From the NCBI RefSeq assembly GCF_026651875.1, contig NZ_CP104067.1:4020501-4084500 (forward strand): a stretch of DNA of 64,000 nt. Direction: 5' to 3'. Each line of letters begins with the position of its first letter. Within the stretch, counting starts at the first letter, position 1. Of the stretch, positions 42,326 through 51,787 are shown piece by piece. The position numbers and the translations under genes are program-made. The stretch is from Alicyclobacillus fastidiosus. Its GTDB lineage: Bacteria > Bacillota > Bacilli > Alicyclobacillales > Alicyclobacillaceae. The notes beneath the pieces are model-generated. The model did no database searches. It was not told where the DNA came from and saw nothing but the letters and a program-made list of their open reading frames with translations.

Positions 42326-43129
42326 CTATGCTTGATATTTAGCCAAGGTTTCACGGATTATGCTCGGGCTTTCAGTTGCCGGTAATTGTATTTCAACAGT
42401 ATAAGCATCTTTAGAGAACTCCCTGATTTTAATCTTTGCTTTTCCGTTCGTTAACTGAGATAACTCATCACCAACTACCTTTTCAGAAACAGAATAGGGG
42501 ATGGGTACCGTGAACACGTGAGCGGCTGGCTTCTCGGTGGCATTGATGGTTACAGCTGAAACAATCACTGAGGAATTCGGAAGCACTCGCTTTTGATCCC
42601 CGTCGATCAAAATGGTGTAATACCAATTGACATCGTGTACTGTCCCGCCATATTCAATGCCACTAAACAACGATGTGCGCAAAGTGATGTATTGCCCTAC
42701 GGAAAATGGCCGCAAAGTTAACAAGATAAGCCCAGCAAACAAGTTGGATAACGTAGACTGTGCGCCAATACCTACGATAACACCTGTTACCGCACCGCCA
42801 ACCAATAAACTACTGAGCCTAATTTGTAGAAGGTTCAATGCCACTAGAACGATAAATACAAAGCCAATCGCACTCAAAAGACGGCTCAGAAGTCGGGCCG
42901 TTCGAGTATCTATATGCTTCCTTAAGGTCTTACTAAGAATAAAATGGTTTAAGTTCCTCACCAAAGCAAATCCAATTAAGCACCAAACAATTACTAGGCC
43001 CCATTCAACGAGTCGGTTGTATTGCGCCGGGACATAGTGTTCGATAGCAGTATCATGAGCCAAGTTGAATGTAATCGACAATAAAATTAGAATCACTGCA
43101 ACTAAACCAATGCGACGCCATGGGCTCAT
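42326..43129 (-). CDS. MscS-family mechanosensitive channel
   Basis: A 267-residue protein with N-terminal helices (IGLVAVILILLSITF, WGLVIVWCLIGFALV, FVFIVLVALNLL) and the pore helix TM3 GGAVTGVIVGIGAQSTLSNLFAGLILL followed by RPFSVGQYI, the MscS hallmark. The beta domain contains GTVHDVNWYYTILIDGDQKRV and LPNSSVIVS. It opens on membrane tension to release solutes after osmotic downshift. Monocistronic as far as I can see. Confidence 0.93.
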   Translation of the reverse strand: MSPWRRIGLVAVILILLSITFNLAHDTAIEHYVPAQYNRLVEWGLVIVWCLIGFALVRNLNHFILSKTLRKHIDTRTARLLSRLLSAIGFVFIVLVALNLLQIRLSSLLVGGAVTGVIVGIGAQSTLSNLFAGLILLTLRPFSVGQYITLRTSLFSGIEYGGTVHDVNWYYTILIDGDQKRVLPNSSVIVSAVTINATEKPAAHVFTVPIPYSVSEKVVGDELSQLTNGKAKIKIREFSKDAYTVEIQLPATESPSIIRETLAKYQA

Positions 43130-43441
43130 TAAGCAAGCTCCCCTTTAGGTATAAAGTACATACACTGTGATGTAGTTTCAGCCCTTAACCTCACGTAGTA
43201 TGGTTTATCATGTTCTGTTATAACGGGCAACAATTAACGGAAGAAGCGGCCTCGCCCTTCTGCACATAGATAATACCTGATTCTCTACATTTTCCCCAAT
43301 CGAACACGCCTCGTAACACAACCCCGTGGTGTTTATTTGACGTTTGCGAATCAAACAGTTAATATCATTACATCGGAATATCTCGATATCACGATTTCTT
43401 CTTGATAAAATTTATATCTATTCGTCCAGGAGGTGATGGTG
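43130..43441. promoter_or_regulatory. Promoter region of the ArsR gene with small dyad
   Basis: ATATCTCGATAT (43378-43389) is a short dyad 50 bp before the ArsR start, inside an AT-rich promoter-like stretch, and could be its operator. The rest of the gap shows no gene. Confidence 0.4.
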
Positions 43442-43783
43442 TTGAGCCCAGAATTAGATGCGATGAATGATAAAGATGCAGAAGAAATATTCAAAGCACT
43501 TTCTAACCAGACACGAGTCAGTATTCTTCGACTGCTAAAGCACCCAGCTGACCATTTTTCCACACAGGCACACGTCATGAAAGAAAACGGATTTGAAGGC
43601 GGCGTCTGTGTGAGCGATATTCGCAAAAACATAGGAGTTTCGCAGTCGACCGCCTCCCAATATCTTTCCATTCTAGAGCAAAGTGGTTTATTGGAAATGA
43701 AGAGAATTGGGCAGTGGACTTACTATCGTCGTAATGAAGTGACGATTAAACAATTCGAGCACTATATTCGCTTAAAGCTATAG
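43442..43783 (+). CDS. ArsR-family regulator
   Basis: A 113-residue winged-helix repressor. Core: EEIFKALSNQTRVSILRLL (about 11-29), recognition helix GVSQSTASQYLSILEQSGLLE and wing MKRIGQWTYYRRNE. The metal-site motif ELCVCDL of ArsR/SmtB is replaced by GGVCVSDIRKNIG, so a metal sensor role is not supported; relatives often control flavin monooxygenases. AGGAGG ends at 43433, so TTG at 43442 or GTG at 43439 are the best starts; GTG 43433 and ATG 43436 are too close. It lies 99 bp before the luciferase-like gene on the same strand and probably regulates it. Confidence 0.9.
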   Translation: MSPELDAMNDKDAEEIFKALSNQTRVSILRLLKHPADHFSTQAHVMKENGFEGGVCVSDIRKNIGVSQSTASQYLSILEQSGLLEMKRIGQWTYYRRNEVTIKQFEHYIRLKL

Positions 43784-43882
43784 TTTTTTATACCAATAAA
43801 TCTGTAGATCATTTCGACGTCAACGCCTAGCCGTAAGTTTAAAGCGTACTTTAACTATCTCGGATGAAAGAAGACGAAAAAT

Positions 43883-44896
43883 ATGCGTGACAGCAAAAAG
43901 CAACTTGGTAATATACCGTTTTCCGTGCTGGATCTATCTCCGATTGTCGTTGGCGGCACTCCCTCTGATTCTTTTCGAAATACCGTGGATTTAGCTCGCC
44001 ATGCTGAGAAGTGGGGTTATAACCGATACTGGCTAGCAGAACATCATAATATGCCATTCATCGCGAGCTCCGCCACATCCGTCGTTATGGGTCATGTGGC
44101 GGCGAATACCTCCACAATTCGGGTCGGGTCAGGAGGAATTATGTTGCCTAACCATGCCCCTTTGGTGATAGCTGAACAGTTCGGAACCCTCGAATCTCTG
44201 TATCCTGGCCGGATTGACCTTGGCCTTGGCCGAGCACCTGGTACGGATATGCGAACTGCCCGTGCGCTGCGACGCGATCTCCGGAACGGTGAGGATTTTC
44301 CAGAGCAACTATCCGAACTACGGTCTTATTTAAATCCGTCTCCAGTGTCAAATAACCAACCTGTACGTGCAATACCAGGCGAGAATCTAAATATCCCCGT
44401 CTGGTTATTGGGCTCAAGTGAATTTAGCGCACATTTGGCGGGTAAATTGGGTCTACCTTTTGCTTTTGCAAGCCACTTCTCACCTAACTACACAATACCG
44501 GCTCTTGAAATATACCGTAATTCCTTCCAACCATCGGATGCTCTTGATGAGCCATATGTAATGGTCGGGCTAAACGTCATTGCTGCGGATACAGATCATG
44601 AAGCGCGTAGACTTGCGACTACATTGCAGCAGCAATTTCTAAACTTGGCTCGAAACGTACAAGTGCCGTTACAACCGCCGGTCGACAATATGGATGATCT
44701 CTGGAATCCGTACGAACGACAAGCCGTGGAGCAACAGTTAGGCGCCACTATCGCCGGTAGTCCTAATACCGTGGCAGAAAAACTCCAGACATTTTTACAC
44801 CAAACTCAGGCTGATGAGATTATGGTAATTGCACAAGTCTTTGATCATGAGGCCCGTCTACGCTCATATGAAATACTTGCGGAAATTGCTAAATAA
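43883..44896 (+). CDS. LLM-class flavin-dependent monooxygenase (luciferase-like)
   Basis: A 337-residue TIM-barrel protein of the bacterial-luciferase family, single-component MsnO8/YhbW-like group. Motifs: [67 protein letters not shown], and [13 protein letters not shown]. Such enzymes use FMNH2 or F420 and oxygen on varied substrates. It is preceded by the ArsR gene and followed by a strong terminator, giving a two-gene unit. Confidence 0.92.
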   Translation: MRDSKKQLGNIPFSVLDLSPIVVGGTPSDSFRNTVDLARHAEKWGYNRYWLAEHHNMPFIASSATSVVMGHVAANTSTIRVGSGGIMLPNHAPLVIAEQFGTLESLYPGRIDLGLGRAPGTDMRTARALRRDLRNGEDFPEQLSELRSYLNPSPVSNNQPVRAIPGENLNIPVWLLGSSEFSAHLAGKLGLPFAFASHFSPNYTIPALEIYRNSFQPSDALDEPYVMVGLNVIAADTDHEARRLATTLQQQFLNLARNVQVPLQPPVDNMDDLWNPYERQAVEQQLGATIAGSPNTVAEKLQTFLHQTQADEIMVIAQVFDHEARLRSYEILAEIAK

Positions 44897-44948
44897 GGGG
44901 AAAGAACGCCGTATCATAAAACGTGTACAACCATATGCTTAGAACCCG

Positions 44949-44977
44949 AACGCGGCATAGCACATGCCGCGTTTTTT
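44949..44977 (+). terminator. Rho-independent terminator of the luciferase-like gene
   Basis: ACGCGGCAT AGCAC ATGCCGCGT followed by TTTTT, 53 bp after the stop codon. Confidence 0.9.
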
Positions 44978-45574
44978 CACGACTCCCAATGACCACTTAC
45001 ACTCCCTGGGGCAAACACAGTCCTGCATGAGCTACATCAGGATAGGCATCTGTCCGTACCGGCTAGCTGGAAATCTGACTATGATCTGACACGTCGTGGG
45101 AACGGCGATAAGCGGGTCCGCAGCCACTTGTCGTTCCCACCCCGTCCCCAGTCGCGAGATCATCTCATGTATGAAATGCCTCAGATCTGTCATGTATCTC
45201 CATTCTTTCACTGTATCAGAGGGATCACGTACTCCGGTACTGTCGGGTCTCTTTTTATCATTGTTCTAGCGTTTCATAATGCCTCGTTTCGGTCTCTGGC
45301 TCAAACCATCTTCGTCTTCTCAAAAATATTATTCCGTCGCGATCGAGTTCCCCAGCTACTGAGAGCCGTGAGCGCCGTAGGATACTTACCCACTCCTAAT
45401 GGTTCAGCCCCTAAACATAAAGTCCCCTCGCAATACACGCCTTGGATAGAAGGCGTGTATTGCGAGGGATTGGGCAAAGGTATTAGGCAGTTCGATTATA
45501 GGCACCATCCCATTTGATTCTCAATGATGCGTGTACGCTACATATAACCAATTCCGTATGCCTCGTCGTACTTC
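44978..45574. other. Hairpin-rich gene-poor stretch
   Basis: Two notable inverted repeats: GTGGGAACG (45096) with CGTTCCCAC (45132-45140), and a perfect 19-bp stem CCCTCGCAATACACGCCTT (45425-45443) with its complement (45450-45468) around GGATAG. Neither has a T-run. The long plus-strand frame 45128-45517 does not resemble a protein. A small RNA or a miniature element remnant are possible. Confidence 0.45.
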
Positions 45575-45790
45575 CTAGGTCGTCGGTGAAGGAATAACAA
45601 TTGATTGCAAACGCAGAAAAGGACGGCTACGCCGCCCCCATCTGCTAAGCTTCGCCCGAAGGCTACAACGACACACTTGCAGACCACACACCCCGTTTGA
45701 GTTCGTTCGTCCTGATGTAATGACTCGCCCGCTGCTGTCCACGACAATCACTTGAGTACCTGTTAATTCTTGATGTCTACAGCAAGGCAA
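45575..45790 (-). pseudogene. Possible remnant of a beta-sandwich (carboxypeptidase-regulatory-like) protein
   Basis: The segment GTQVIVVDSSGRVITSGRTN resembles the repeat of Ig-like or carboxypeptidase-regulatory domains, and an apparent change of frame after about NSNGV leads to unrelated sequence. No good start or RBS. It ends 12 bp before the stop of the next membrane protein gene (45803), on the same strand side. Low confidence. Confidence 0.3.
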
Positions 45791-45802
45791 TCATCAAGCC
45801 AC

Positions 45803-46237
45803 TTATCGAGTGGCGATTCCAACCACTACGGCAATTCCGATAAGTACCACCCACGAGGATACATTCATCAAAGTGATTGGTGTTGTTAACGACTTACCCG
45901 CGGAAGTTGACTTAATTCGTTCTGACAAACGGTTACTTTGAAATGTAATGGCCCAAATGGAAAAAACGCACGTCCCTCCGCCGATTGCCGCTGTTAGATA
46001 AATTGGCAGTGTGTATGTTTTGGTCAGGCTGTACAATATCAGCCCACTGATCAACATGAGTAAGGCTCCTGAATTCCCAATGATGGTGAGCCTAGTTTGG
46101 AGTCTGTTAAGCATCTGTATCATTTCGGTATTTGAACCACTTTTACGAATATAAATCAGACAAATCATCATCGCAATAAATGAGCCGACCCAGACAGAGA
46201 AACCTAGCAAATGAATAAACAATGCCGTATGCTTCAA
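45803..46237 (-). CDS. Four-helix membrane protein, paralogue 2
   Basis: A 144-residue protein with four hydrophobic segments. It starts at TTG with RBS AAGGGGTGTTCG and begins (M)KHTALFIHLLGFSVWVGSFIAM. The N-terminal His pair (H3, H9) and W recur in the neighbour. Layout resembles CopD/DUF2269-type small integral membrane proteins, but I cannot name the family. It follows its paralogue after 23 bp, so the pair probably makes a heteromer or reflects recent duplication. Confidence 0.75.
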   Translation of the reverse strand: MKHTALFIHLLGFSVWVGSFIAMMICLIYIRKSGSNTEMIQMLNRLQTRLTIIGNSGALLMLISGLILYSLTKTYTLPIYLTAAIGGGTCVFSIWAITFQSNRLSERIKSTSAGKSLTTPITLMNVSSWVVLIGIAVVVGIATR

Positions 46238-46260
46238 ACGAACACCCCTTACAAACTAAA

Positions 46261-46701
46261 TTACACTCGGTAACTAACGACCCCAAGGACTACCACTATC
46301 CCGATCATTACAAACCAGGAAGAAAAATAGATTAATCCAATTTGGCTATTCAAGAGGTCATCGAATAAATTCGATTTAATGCGCCCTGATAAAATATTGC
46401 TTTGAAGTGAAATCGCGATCAGAGAGAAAATGCATAACGCACCGCCAATACCCGCCATAAGGTCGACCCAAATTGCGTGTGTGTGGCTCATACTGAATAA
46501 GGCGAATCCGCTTGTCAACATGGCCAAGGCTCCCAAGTTTCCAATTAAAGTGAATTTGCCCTGAGCCTTATTAAGCATTTGCTTGATATCGCGACTTATC
46601 CGCTCACTGCGCAGACCAGTCACGCAAATTGCCATTGCTATAAGAGACCCTCCCCATACTGAGAGACCTAATAAATGAAAAAATAACGCTATGTGTTTCA
46701 A
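46261..46701 (-). CDS. Four-helix membrane protein, paralogue 1
   Basis: A 146-residue protein similar over its whole length to the gene at 45803-46237: (M)KHIALFFHLLGLSVWGGSLIAM versus KHTALFIHLLGFSVWVGS, then IGNLGALAMLTSGFALFS and FSSWFVMIGIVVVLG. I chose the TTG at 46701, just after AAAAGGAGGG; an upstream ATG-containing extension lacks an RBS. First gene of the pair. Function unknown. Confidence 0.78.
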   Translation of the reverse strand: MKHIALFFHLLGLSVWGGSLIAMAICVTGLRSERISRDIKQMLNKAQGKFTLIGNLGALAMLTSGFALFSMSHTHAIWVDLMAGIGGALCIFSLIAISLQSNILSGRIKSNLFDDLLNSQIGLIYFSSWFVMIGIVVVLGVVSYRV

Positions 46702-46913
46702 AAAAACCCTCCTTTTAATAAACATCGTTGGGTAAAGAATCATACATCAAACGTTACTTGCACCACCGTCTGTCATCAATAATATTTGTCCAGAACATGT
46801 GTATCTTTCTCGAAAGTTTGATTGACGACTCGGATATGCGTTAGGCTCATTAAACATCGCTATATGTGTTGGAATATTCGTTGAAATGGGGTCTATCCTT
46901 CATCATTAGACAA

Positions 46914-46954
46914 CAAAACCGCGCCCACGGATGATCCATATCGGCGGGCGCGGT
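46914..46954 (-). terminator. Terminator-like hairpin downstream of the PTS operon
   Basis: ACCGCGCCC (46918-46926) pairs with GGGCGCGGT (46946-46954). On the minus strand it is followed by TTTTGTTG. It would end the transcript of the BglG-EIIB-EIIC genes. Confidence 0.7.
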
Positions 46955-46957
46955 CCA

Positions 46958-47227
46958 TCATGCGGCAGACTGTGCGGTTTCAGGATGACAATATATGTAA
47001 CATAACTCACCACGCGCGTCGTGAGACAGCAGCCCAGAGGTGTGGACATAGTGTATTGCGTTCCAGTGAGATAGCCGATTTTTATCGACCGTGATGACTG
47101 GCGGTGATTGATTATGTGGGGAAGATAACGCCTTTTCAAGAATCGATTGGCGGCGAGGATATGTTATCGATGGCATGGACGGAAGTAGAAGGGGCGACCA
47201 CCCAGCCGCCCGCTCATCCCCCATCAC
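46958..47227 (-). CDS. Doubtful 89-codon frame after the PTS EIIC gene
   Basis: A frame starting GTG-ATG directly behind the EIIC stop and ending at the terminator hairpin. The product (VITVDKNRLSHWNAIHYVHT, then SGLLSHDARGELCYIYCHPE) resembles no family that I know and there is no separate RBS. The stretch may simply be the 3' untranslated region. Confidence 0.22.
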   Translation of the reverse strand: MMGDERAAGWSPLLLPSMPSITYPRRQSILEKALSSPHNQSPPVITVDKNRLSHWNAIHYVHTSGLLSHDARGELCYIYCHPETAQSAA

Positions 47228-48610
47228 TCATGCACCCACAGACTGATCCACAGTTCCTCGTGCCCCTCTTTTACTACGCACTGTAACGAAGCTCGCAAAA
47301 GCGACAAGAACTGCGCAAAACAAGATAGTTAAAACAAACGTCCCCGCGTACCCGGTCTTCGCGATGCCGCCTGTGACAATACCAATCCAGCAGAAGTCGC
47401 TATCTCCGAATGTCGTATTGGCGAGACCAAGCGAACCGAGAAACGCCAAGAGGAGGGCGGGTAGCACAGTAATTAAAAGTCCATTGACAAACGAACCTAT
47501 CATCGCACCCCGTCGCCCGCCTGTGGCATTGCCAAATACGCCGGCCGTTCCACCGTCAAAGAAGTGTGGAACCATGCCGGGGATGATGAGCGCAAGGCCG
47601 AGTGGTCCCATGAGGAACATGCCCACAATGCCTCCGACAAGGCTCGAGATAAATCCGACGAGTACAGCAGTCGGAGCAAACGTAAACGTAGTGGGGCAAT
47701 CGAGAGCTGGTAATGCATTAGGAACGATTTTTAGGGCAATGCCCTGGAAGGCCGGAACAAGTTCCGAAAGAATCATGCGTACGCCCATGAGAACAATCGC
47801 AATGCCTCCACCAAATGTCAGCGCCTGGGTCAGTGAATACATAATATAGTTGCTGCCTTGCGTGTACTCGGTAATCGACTTTGCCCCGGCAATAACGGCA
47901 AGGAGAATATAAATAATGATCATCGTCAGGGTGGTCATCACCAATGAATCACGAAGAAAGCCAACTTTCGGTGAGACCTTGATTTCTTCGGTGGTTCGGC
48001 TATTTTTTCCGACGGCTTTGCCTATCGCAGCAGACGTAATGTAGCCAAGTGAGTTGAAGTGTCCGAGTGCAAATTCCGCACCGCCAGTGACCCTTTTCAT
48101 GAACGGATGAACAAATGCAGGCATCACGGTCGCAACCGTACCCAGCACAATGCCTCCGAGAACCGTCTCACTCGCGCCGTGGATACCGGCGCTGCCCAAT
48201 ACCACTGCGAGGACTGTGGCCATAAAAAACAAATGATGTCCCGTTAAGAAGATAAACTTCGCAGGCGTAATGCGCGCCAAAATCAAGTTGACTACAAAGC
48301 CAAGGCCCATGATAATCGCGGTCTCGGCACCAAATGACTTCTGCGCCAGGGCAACTATCGCTTCATTTGTCGGTATGACGCCATGTAGGTGAAGTCCTGA
48401 CTGGACCATGTTGCCAAGCGGGGAAAGCGCTCCTGAGATAATGCCCGCGCCTCCCGTTAAAATCAAGAAGCCGACAATCACCTTGAGTGTTCCAGTCACC
48501 ACATCGTTCACTGATTTTCTCAGCGCCAAAAGACCAATGAGCGCCATAATCCCCACCAGCAACTGAGGCTGGCTTAAAATTTCGTTGACGATAAAATGTA
48601 AAACGCCCAT
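47228..48610 (-). CDS. PTS ascorbate-type EIIC permease (UlaA family)
   Basis: A 460-residue membrane protein with about 11 helices. It begins FIVNEILSQPQLLVGIMALIGLL and contains GFLILTGGAGIISGALSPLG and GPLGLALIIPGMVPHFFDGGTAGVFGNATGGRRGA, typical of the UlaA/SgaT EIIC family that imports L-ascorbate or related pentitol-like compounds. EIIB follows upstream (48633-48902), 22 bp away. Operon order is BglG-type regulator, EIIB, EIIC. No catabolic genes are beside it, so the substrate is uncertain. Confidence 0.92.
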   Translation of the reverse strand: MGVLHFIVNEILSQPQLLVGIMALIGLLALRKSVNDVVTGTLKVIVGFLILTGGAGIISGALSPLGNMVQSGLHLHGVIPTNEAIVALAQKSFGAETAIIMGLGFVVNLILARITPAKFIFLTGHHLFFMATVLAVVLGSAGIHGASETVLGGIVLGTVATVMPAFVHPFMKRVTGGAEFALGHFNSLGYITSAAIGKAVGKNSRTTEEIKVSPKVGFLRDSLVMTTLTMIIIYILLAVIAGAKSITEYTQGSNYIMYSLTQALTFGGGIAIVLMGVRMILSELVPAFQGIALKIVPNALPALDCPTTFTFAPTAVLVGFISSLVGGIVGMFLMGPLGLALIIPGMVPHFFDGGTAGVFGNATGGRRGAMIGSFVNGLLITVLPALLLAFLGSLGLANTTFGDSDFCWIGIVTGGIAKTGYAGTFVLTILFCAVLVAFASFVTVRSKRGARGTVDQSVGA

Positions 48611-48632
48611 CTGATGCCACGCCTCCTCACTA

Positions 48633-48902
48633 TCACTTTGGCAGAACGGTCAACAGTTTTTCTTTCATCTCTCGTTTGTCGACATAGTTTTTGATCTCAA
48701 TGATCGGCACACCCTTATCCTCCAGCAATTTTGAGAACTCAGATGACGTGACAATCACGTCTGCAGTTTCGGATTTTGCCATGCCGATGTCCGAAGTTGC
48801 CACCGATGCGTTGACGCCTAATTCTTTGAGCACAGCTTCAATCGTCATCCGAAGTACCATGCTGCTGCCAAATCCCATTCCACACACTGCAAGAATCTTC
48901 AT
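48633..48902 (-). CDS. PTS EIIB component (ascorbate/lactose type)
   Basis: An 89-residue EIIB with the phosphocysteine in KILAVCGMGFGSSMVL (C7) and the rest of the P-loop, then ATSDIGMAKSETADVIVTSSEF. I chose the ATG at 48902; the GTG nine bases upstream is too close to AAAGGGAC. It receives phosphate from an EIIA and passes it to the sugar bound to EIIC. Confidence 0.92.
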   Translation of the reverse strand: MKILAVCGMGFGSSMVLRMTIEAVLKELGVNASVATSDIGMAKSETADVIVTSSEFSKLLEDKGVPIIEIKNYVDKREMKEKLLTVLPK

Positions 48903-48939
48903 AAGTTCCACGTCCCTTTCATTCTTTAATCGGTAGGTC

Positions 48940-51162
48940 TCAGGAGAGCACTTTCACAATCACGTCCAGTACATCTTGGACCTGCTTTGCATTTCGAATC
49001 GCAAGCATGGACCCCTCGTCTGCTAACAGGCGCATTAAGTCGGCCAGGGCTTCGATGTGGCGGTGCTGATCGATCGCGCCAAAAGCTATCGCCACGTCCA
49101 CCGGATCATTGTCCTTATGGCCAAAGCGAACGCCTTCACTCAAGGTTACCAAGCTCATGCAGACACGGCTGACTCCATCCTCCGGTCGCGCGTGCAAAAT
49201 GGCCACGCCTGGAACAATGACCATGTACGGGCCGTTGGCATTGAGTGAACACTTCATCGCGTCGATGTACTTCGGCTCAACCGCCCCTGAGCGAACCAGG
49301 AGACCCCCGACGATATCCACGACTTCCTCACGGCTATTCGCATGGCACTGCACCTGGACACTTTCTTCGGTAAGCAAATCGTACATTCTGTACACCTTCT
49401 TTCTGTCTGTCGGAAAGTCCGCCGCCGCTGTCGTCACTAGGCTTACGTCCCGACGAACAGTGAGGTAAGGGTTCAAGCGAGAGAGCATCCGGTGGAGTTC
49501 TTCGTCTACCACGTCAGGTTTTGCAAAAACAAAGTGCTGTTCCAGCACTTTTTTTAATGGCGCTTTTGCCAACTGCACCGCAGGTACCGTTTCACCACTG
49601 CTGTCTAAGGTGGCCATCCAGTGGTTGATTCTCTCCCTATCCGCCGAAGGCAGCAGTGGATTCACGACGATATGCGGAAGTGGTACTGCGCCAAGTGGAA
49701 CTGTCGAAACGATGATGTCCGCCTCGTCTGATCGCACATGATGAACGCTTGTGGCATCTGCCACCCTGGCAACACGCAGATTTACGAAACTGGACTCGAT
49801 GCGCGACTGAAGAATTTTGCCCGTACCTATGCCACCAGCACACGCAACAAGGACTCGGAACTGGGTGCCAGTAGGAGCCGGCTGCACCCGCCGCCGCTCT
49901 AACGCTGCACCGAGGTGTAGCGCAATGAAGCCGATTTCGGCAGCGCTGGGGGATCGACCGACAACACTCTCCAGACATTGACCTGCTACGACGGCAGCGT
50001 AATAAGCGAGTGCGTGATCAGATTGAATGACATCCAACAGCTCGTTCTGAACAGCAATCCCATTCATAAGCCGATACACCATCGGTTTCACGTGGAGGAC
50101 CAGTCCGTGAAACAGGTCGTTATCCGTACTAAGCACGACACCAAGCGTTTCGTCGACGGCAACGAGCATCCGCGAAACGATGTCCACGACAAATGCGTCC
50201 GGTGCTTCCGCCTCCATATCCGCCACGGGTACCGTATTGCTATAGGCACCGAGTAAAAAGAGTGCGATGAAAGCAATCTCCTCATCCGGAAACGAAACGT
50301 GAGTGATTCCGTGTAGCTTTTGTGCGATATTTGCTGCAACGCCGAATTCCCTCGTGTCCTGCAATTGCTTCAAATTTGCCTTCGAGAACAAAACCGTCTT
50401 CTGATGTCGAATCCGCTTCACTTGCATTGCCAAGTAGAGAGGCAAATCCGGCCAAGGCAATTGCGTCGTTAGCGTGTCTTTGTAAGTCGCTAAGGCGGTG
50501 ATGACCTGTTCGATGTCGCGCGTGTCAATGATCGCTTCGAATATAAAGCCATCCATCCGCTCGTGAAAGAATTGAACCAAATGTTCTGGTTGCGTGCTGG
50601 TCAACAAATCGTGACTTCGTTGTCTAACTGTTGACATCAACGTGTAGCAGGCATGTCGGACTTGAAGTTCTGCTCCTTCCACTTTGGCGCCAAAATGCGG
50701 CTTTCGGATAAGTTGAATACCGAGATTGCTCAGCCAAGACTCCGCCTTATCCATATCTGCATAAACGGTGCGTGGACTGGCTCCAAGTAAATCTTGCACT
50801 TGCTTCACGACCACCGGCTGATCTGCTGTGAGTAGCACGGCGAGCAACCGGTGTAACCGGTGAGTCGGGTCAGACTCCTCGGGACGTAGTCTAGCTAGTT
50901 CCGTTAAAAGACCAGTCTTTTGTCCTTCATCGCCGTCCAACCAAATACCGATACGGGAATGAATCAAGTCCAGCGAATAGCCCTTGCATAAACCCGAGAT
51001 CTCTTCTAAGTCGTACCGAATACTGCGCTGTGTCAGACCGTACTTCCCAGCCAAGTCATTTGTCGTGATGGGGTCCCGAGCAATTAGTAAGTCTCTCAAG
51101 ATTTCCACTACACGAGGCTTTAAAGCAGGAAAAGTTGTCTCTTTGATTTCCATCCCCCCCAT
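48940..51162 (-). CDS. BglG-type PTS-regulated transcription activator with EIIA domain
   Basis: A 740-residue regulator of the MtlR/LicR type. Order: helix-turn-helix (RDPITTNDLAGKYGLTQRSIRYDLEEI, about 30-57), a second (VVKQVQDLLGASPRTVYADMDKAESWL, about 117-143), PRD1 (about 185-300), PRD2 (about 310-415, with histidines in LVLHVKPMVYRLMNG and GFIALHLGAALE), an EIIB-like domain with CAGGIGTGKI (about 430-520) and a C-terminal EIIA of the mannitol/fructose type (HANSREEVVDIVGGLLV; the phosphohistidine in PGVAILHARPEDGV). The EIIA probably phosphorylates the EIIB encoded next door, as no other EIIA is present. EIIB starts 37 bp downstream of its stop. Confidence 0.92.
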   Translation of the reverse strand: MGGMEIKETTFPALKPRVVEILRDLLIARDPITTNDLAGKYGLTQRSIRYDLEEISGLCKGYSLDLIHSRIGIWLDGDEGQKTGLLTELARLRPEESDPTHRLHRLLAVLLTADQPVVVKQVQDLLGASPRTVYADMDKAESWLSNLGIQLIRKPHFGAKVEGAELQVRHACYTLMSTVRQRSHDLLTSTQPEHLVQFFHERMDGFIFEAIIDTRDIEQVITALATYKDTLTTQLPWPDLPLYLAMQVKRIRHQKTVLFSKANLKQLQDTREFGVAANIAQKLHGITHVSFPDEEIAFIALFLLGAYSNTVPVADMEAEAPDAFVVDIVSRMLVAVDETLGVVLSTDNDLFHGLVLHVKPMVYRLMNGIAVQNELLDVIQSDHALAYYAAVVAGQCLESVVGRSPSAAEIGFIALHLGAALERRRVQPAPTGTQFRVLVACAGGIGTGKILQSRIESSFVNLRVARVADATSVHHVRSDEADIIVSTVPLGAVPLPHIVVNPLLPSADRERINHWMATLDSSGETVPAVQLAKAPLKKVLEQHFVFAKPDVVDEELHRMLSRLNPYLTVRRDVSLVTTAAADFPTDRKKVYRMYDLLTEESVQVQCHANSREEVVDIVGGLLVRSGAVEPKYIDAMKCSLNANGPYMVIVPGVAILHARPEDGVSRVCMSLVTLSEGVRFGHKDNDPVDVAIAFGAIDQHRHIEALADLMRLLADEGSMLAIRNAKQVQDVLDVIVKVLS

Positions 51163-51787
51163 CGAGCAACGATATGCGGAAATGAGTTGCAGTATTTCGC
51201 GGTACTTTGAAACCCCTTACACATCTGATGTTATGCTTGAAGTCGAATTCAATCAACGGCGAGAAGTTGTAACGGATTTCCGGTGTGGTGCGGAAAGGTG
51301 GATTCAAAAGATGAATGATTTCATTTGGAAAATAGACGAGCATGGAGTCTGGAGAACGCCACATAGTCTAATCTAACTCGAGTCAGCGATTAAGTTCGAG
51401 TATCACGACCGACTGCCGTGAAAGACACAAGTCAATATGATTAACATTGCCAGTAGATACGATTACCCCGACGGCTCAATCCGGTAAAAAATTGAGCAAG
51501 TGGTCCTGGGTATTGGACTATGTTCCCTATGTGGGATCAGTTATAGACGATCCATCGCGGAATATCCTCGTTATCAAACTGACGGTATATACCTAACGAT
51601 ACATTTTTACCTTCATCAACCAACGACTCAACAAACCACCACGAAACGGACACTCGCGACACCAGATGTATCAATATGACTCCAACAGTACGACCTGGCG
51701 ATCTCGGAAAACCGATGAATCAAGACACCCTGCCCCATTGCAAAGAGCGCTTCGTACCAAACTACCCTGCATCAAGTTTCAAGACCT
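51163..51787. other. Gene-poor region between the PTS regulator and the mobile-element scar
   Basis: A short frame at about 51480-51593 (KKLSKWSWVLDYVPYVGS, then VIDDPSRNILVIKL) looks somewhat protein-like but has no start and no recognised family. No other gene supported. The region should include the promoter of the PTS regulator. Confidence 0.35.

Noticed and set aside
42096-42335. Plus-strand frame of 79 codons next to the MscS gene
   Set aside because: Overlaps a hairpin, lacks an RBS and does not resemble a protein family.
45128-45517. Long plus-strand open frame of 129 codons
   Set aside because: The product has no protein-like pattern, starts without an RBS and spans strong inverted repeats; judged non-coding.
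51480-51593. Plus-strand frame SGKKLSKWSWVLDYVPYV as part of the IS256 transposase
   Set aside because: Does not match the known IS256 pattern and has no start; left as unassigned.
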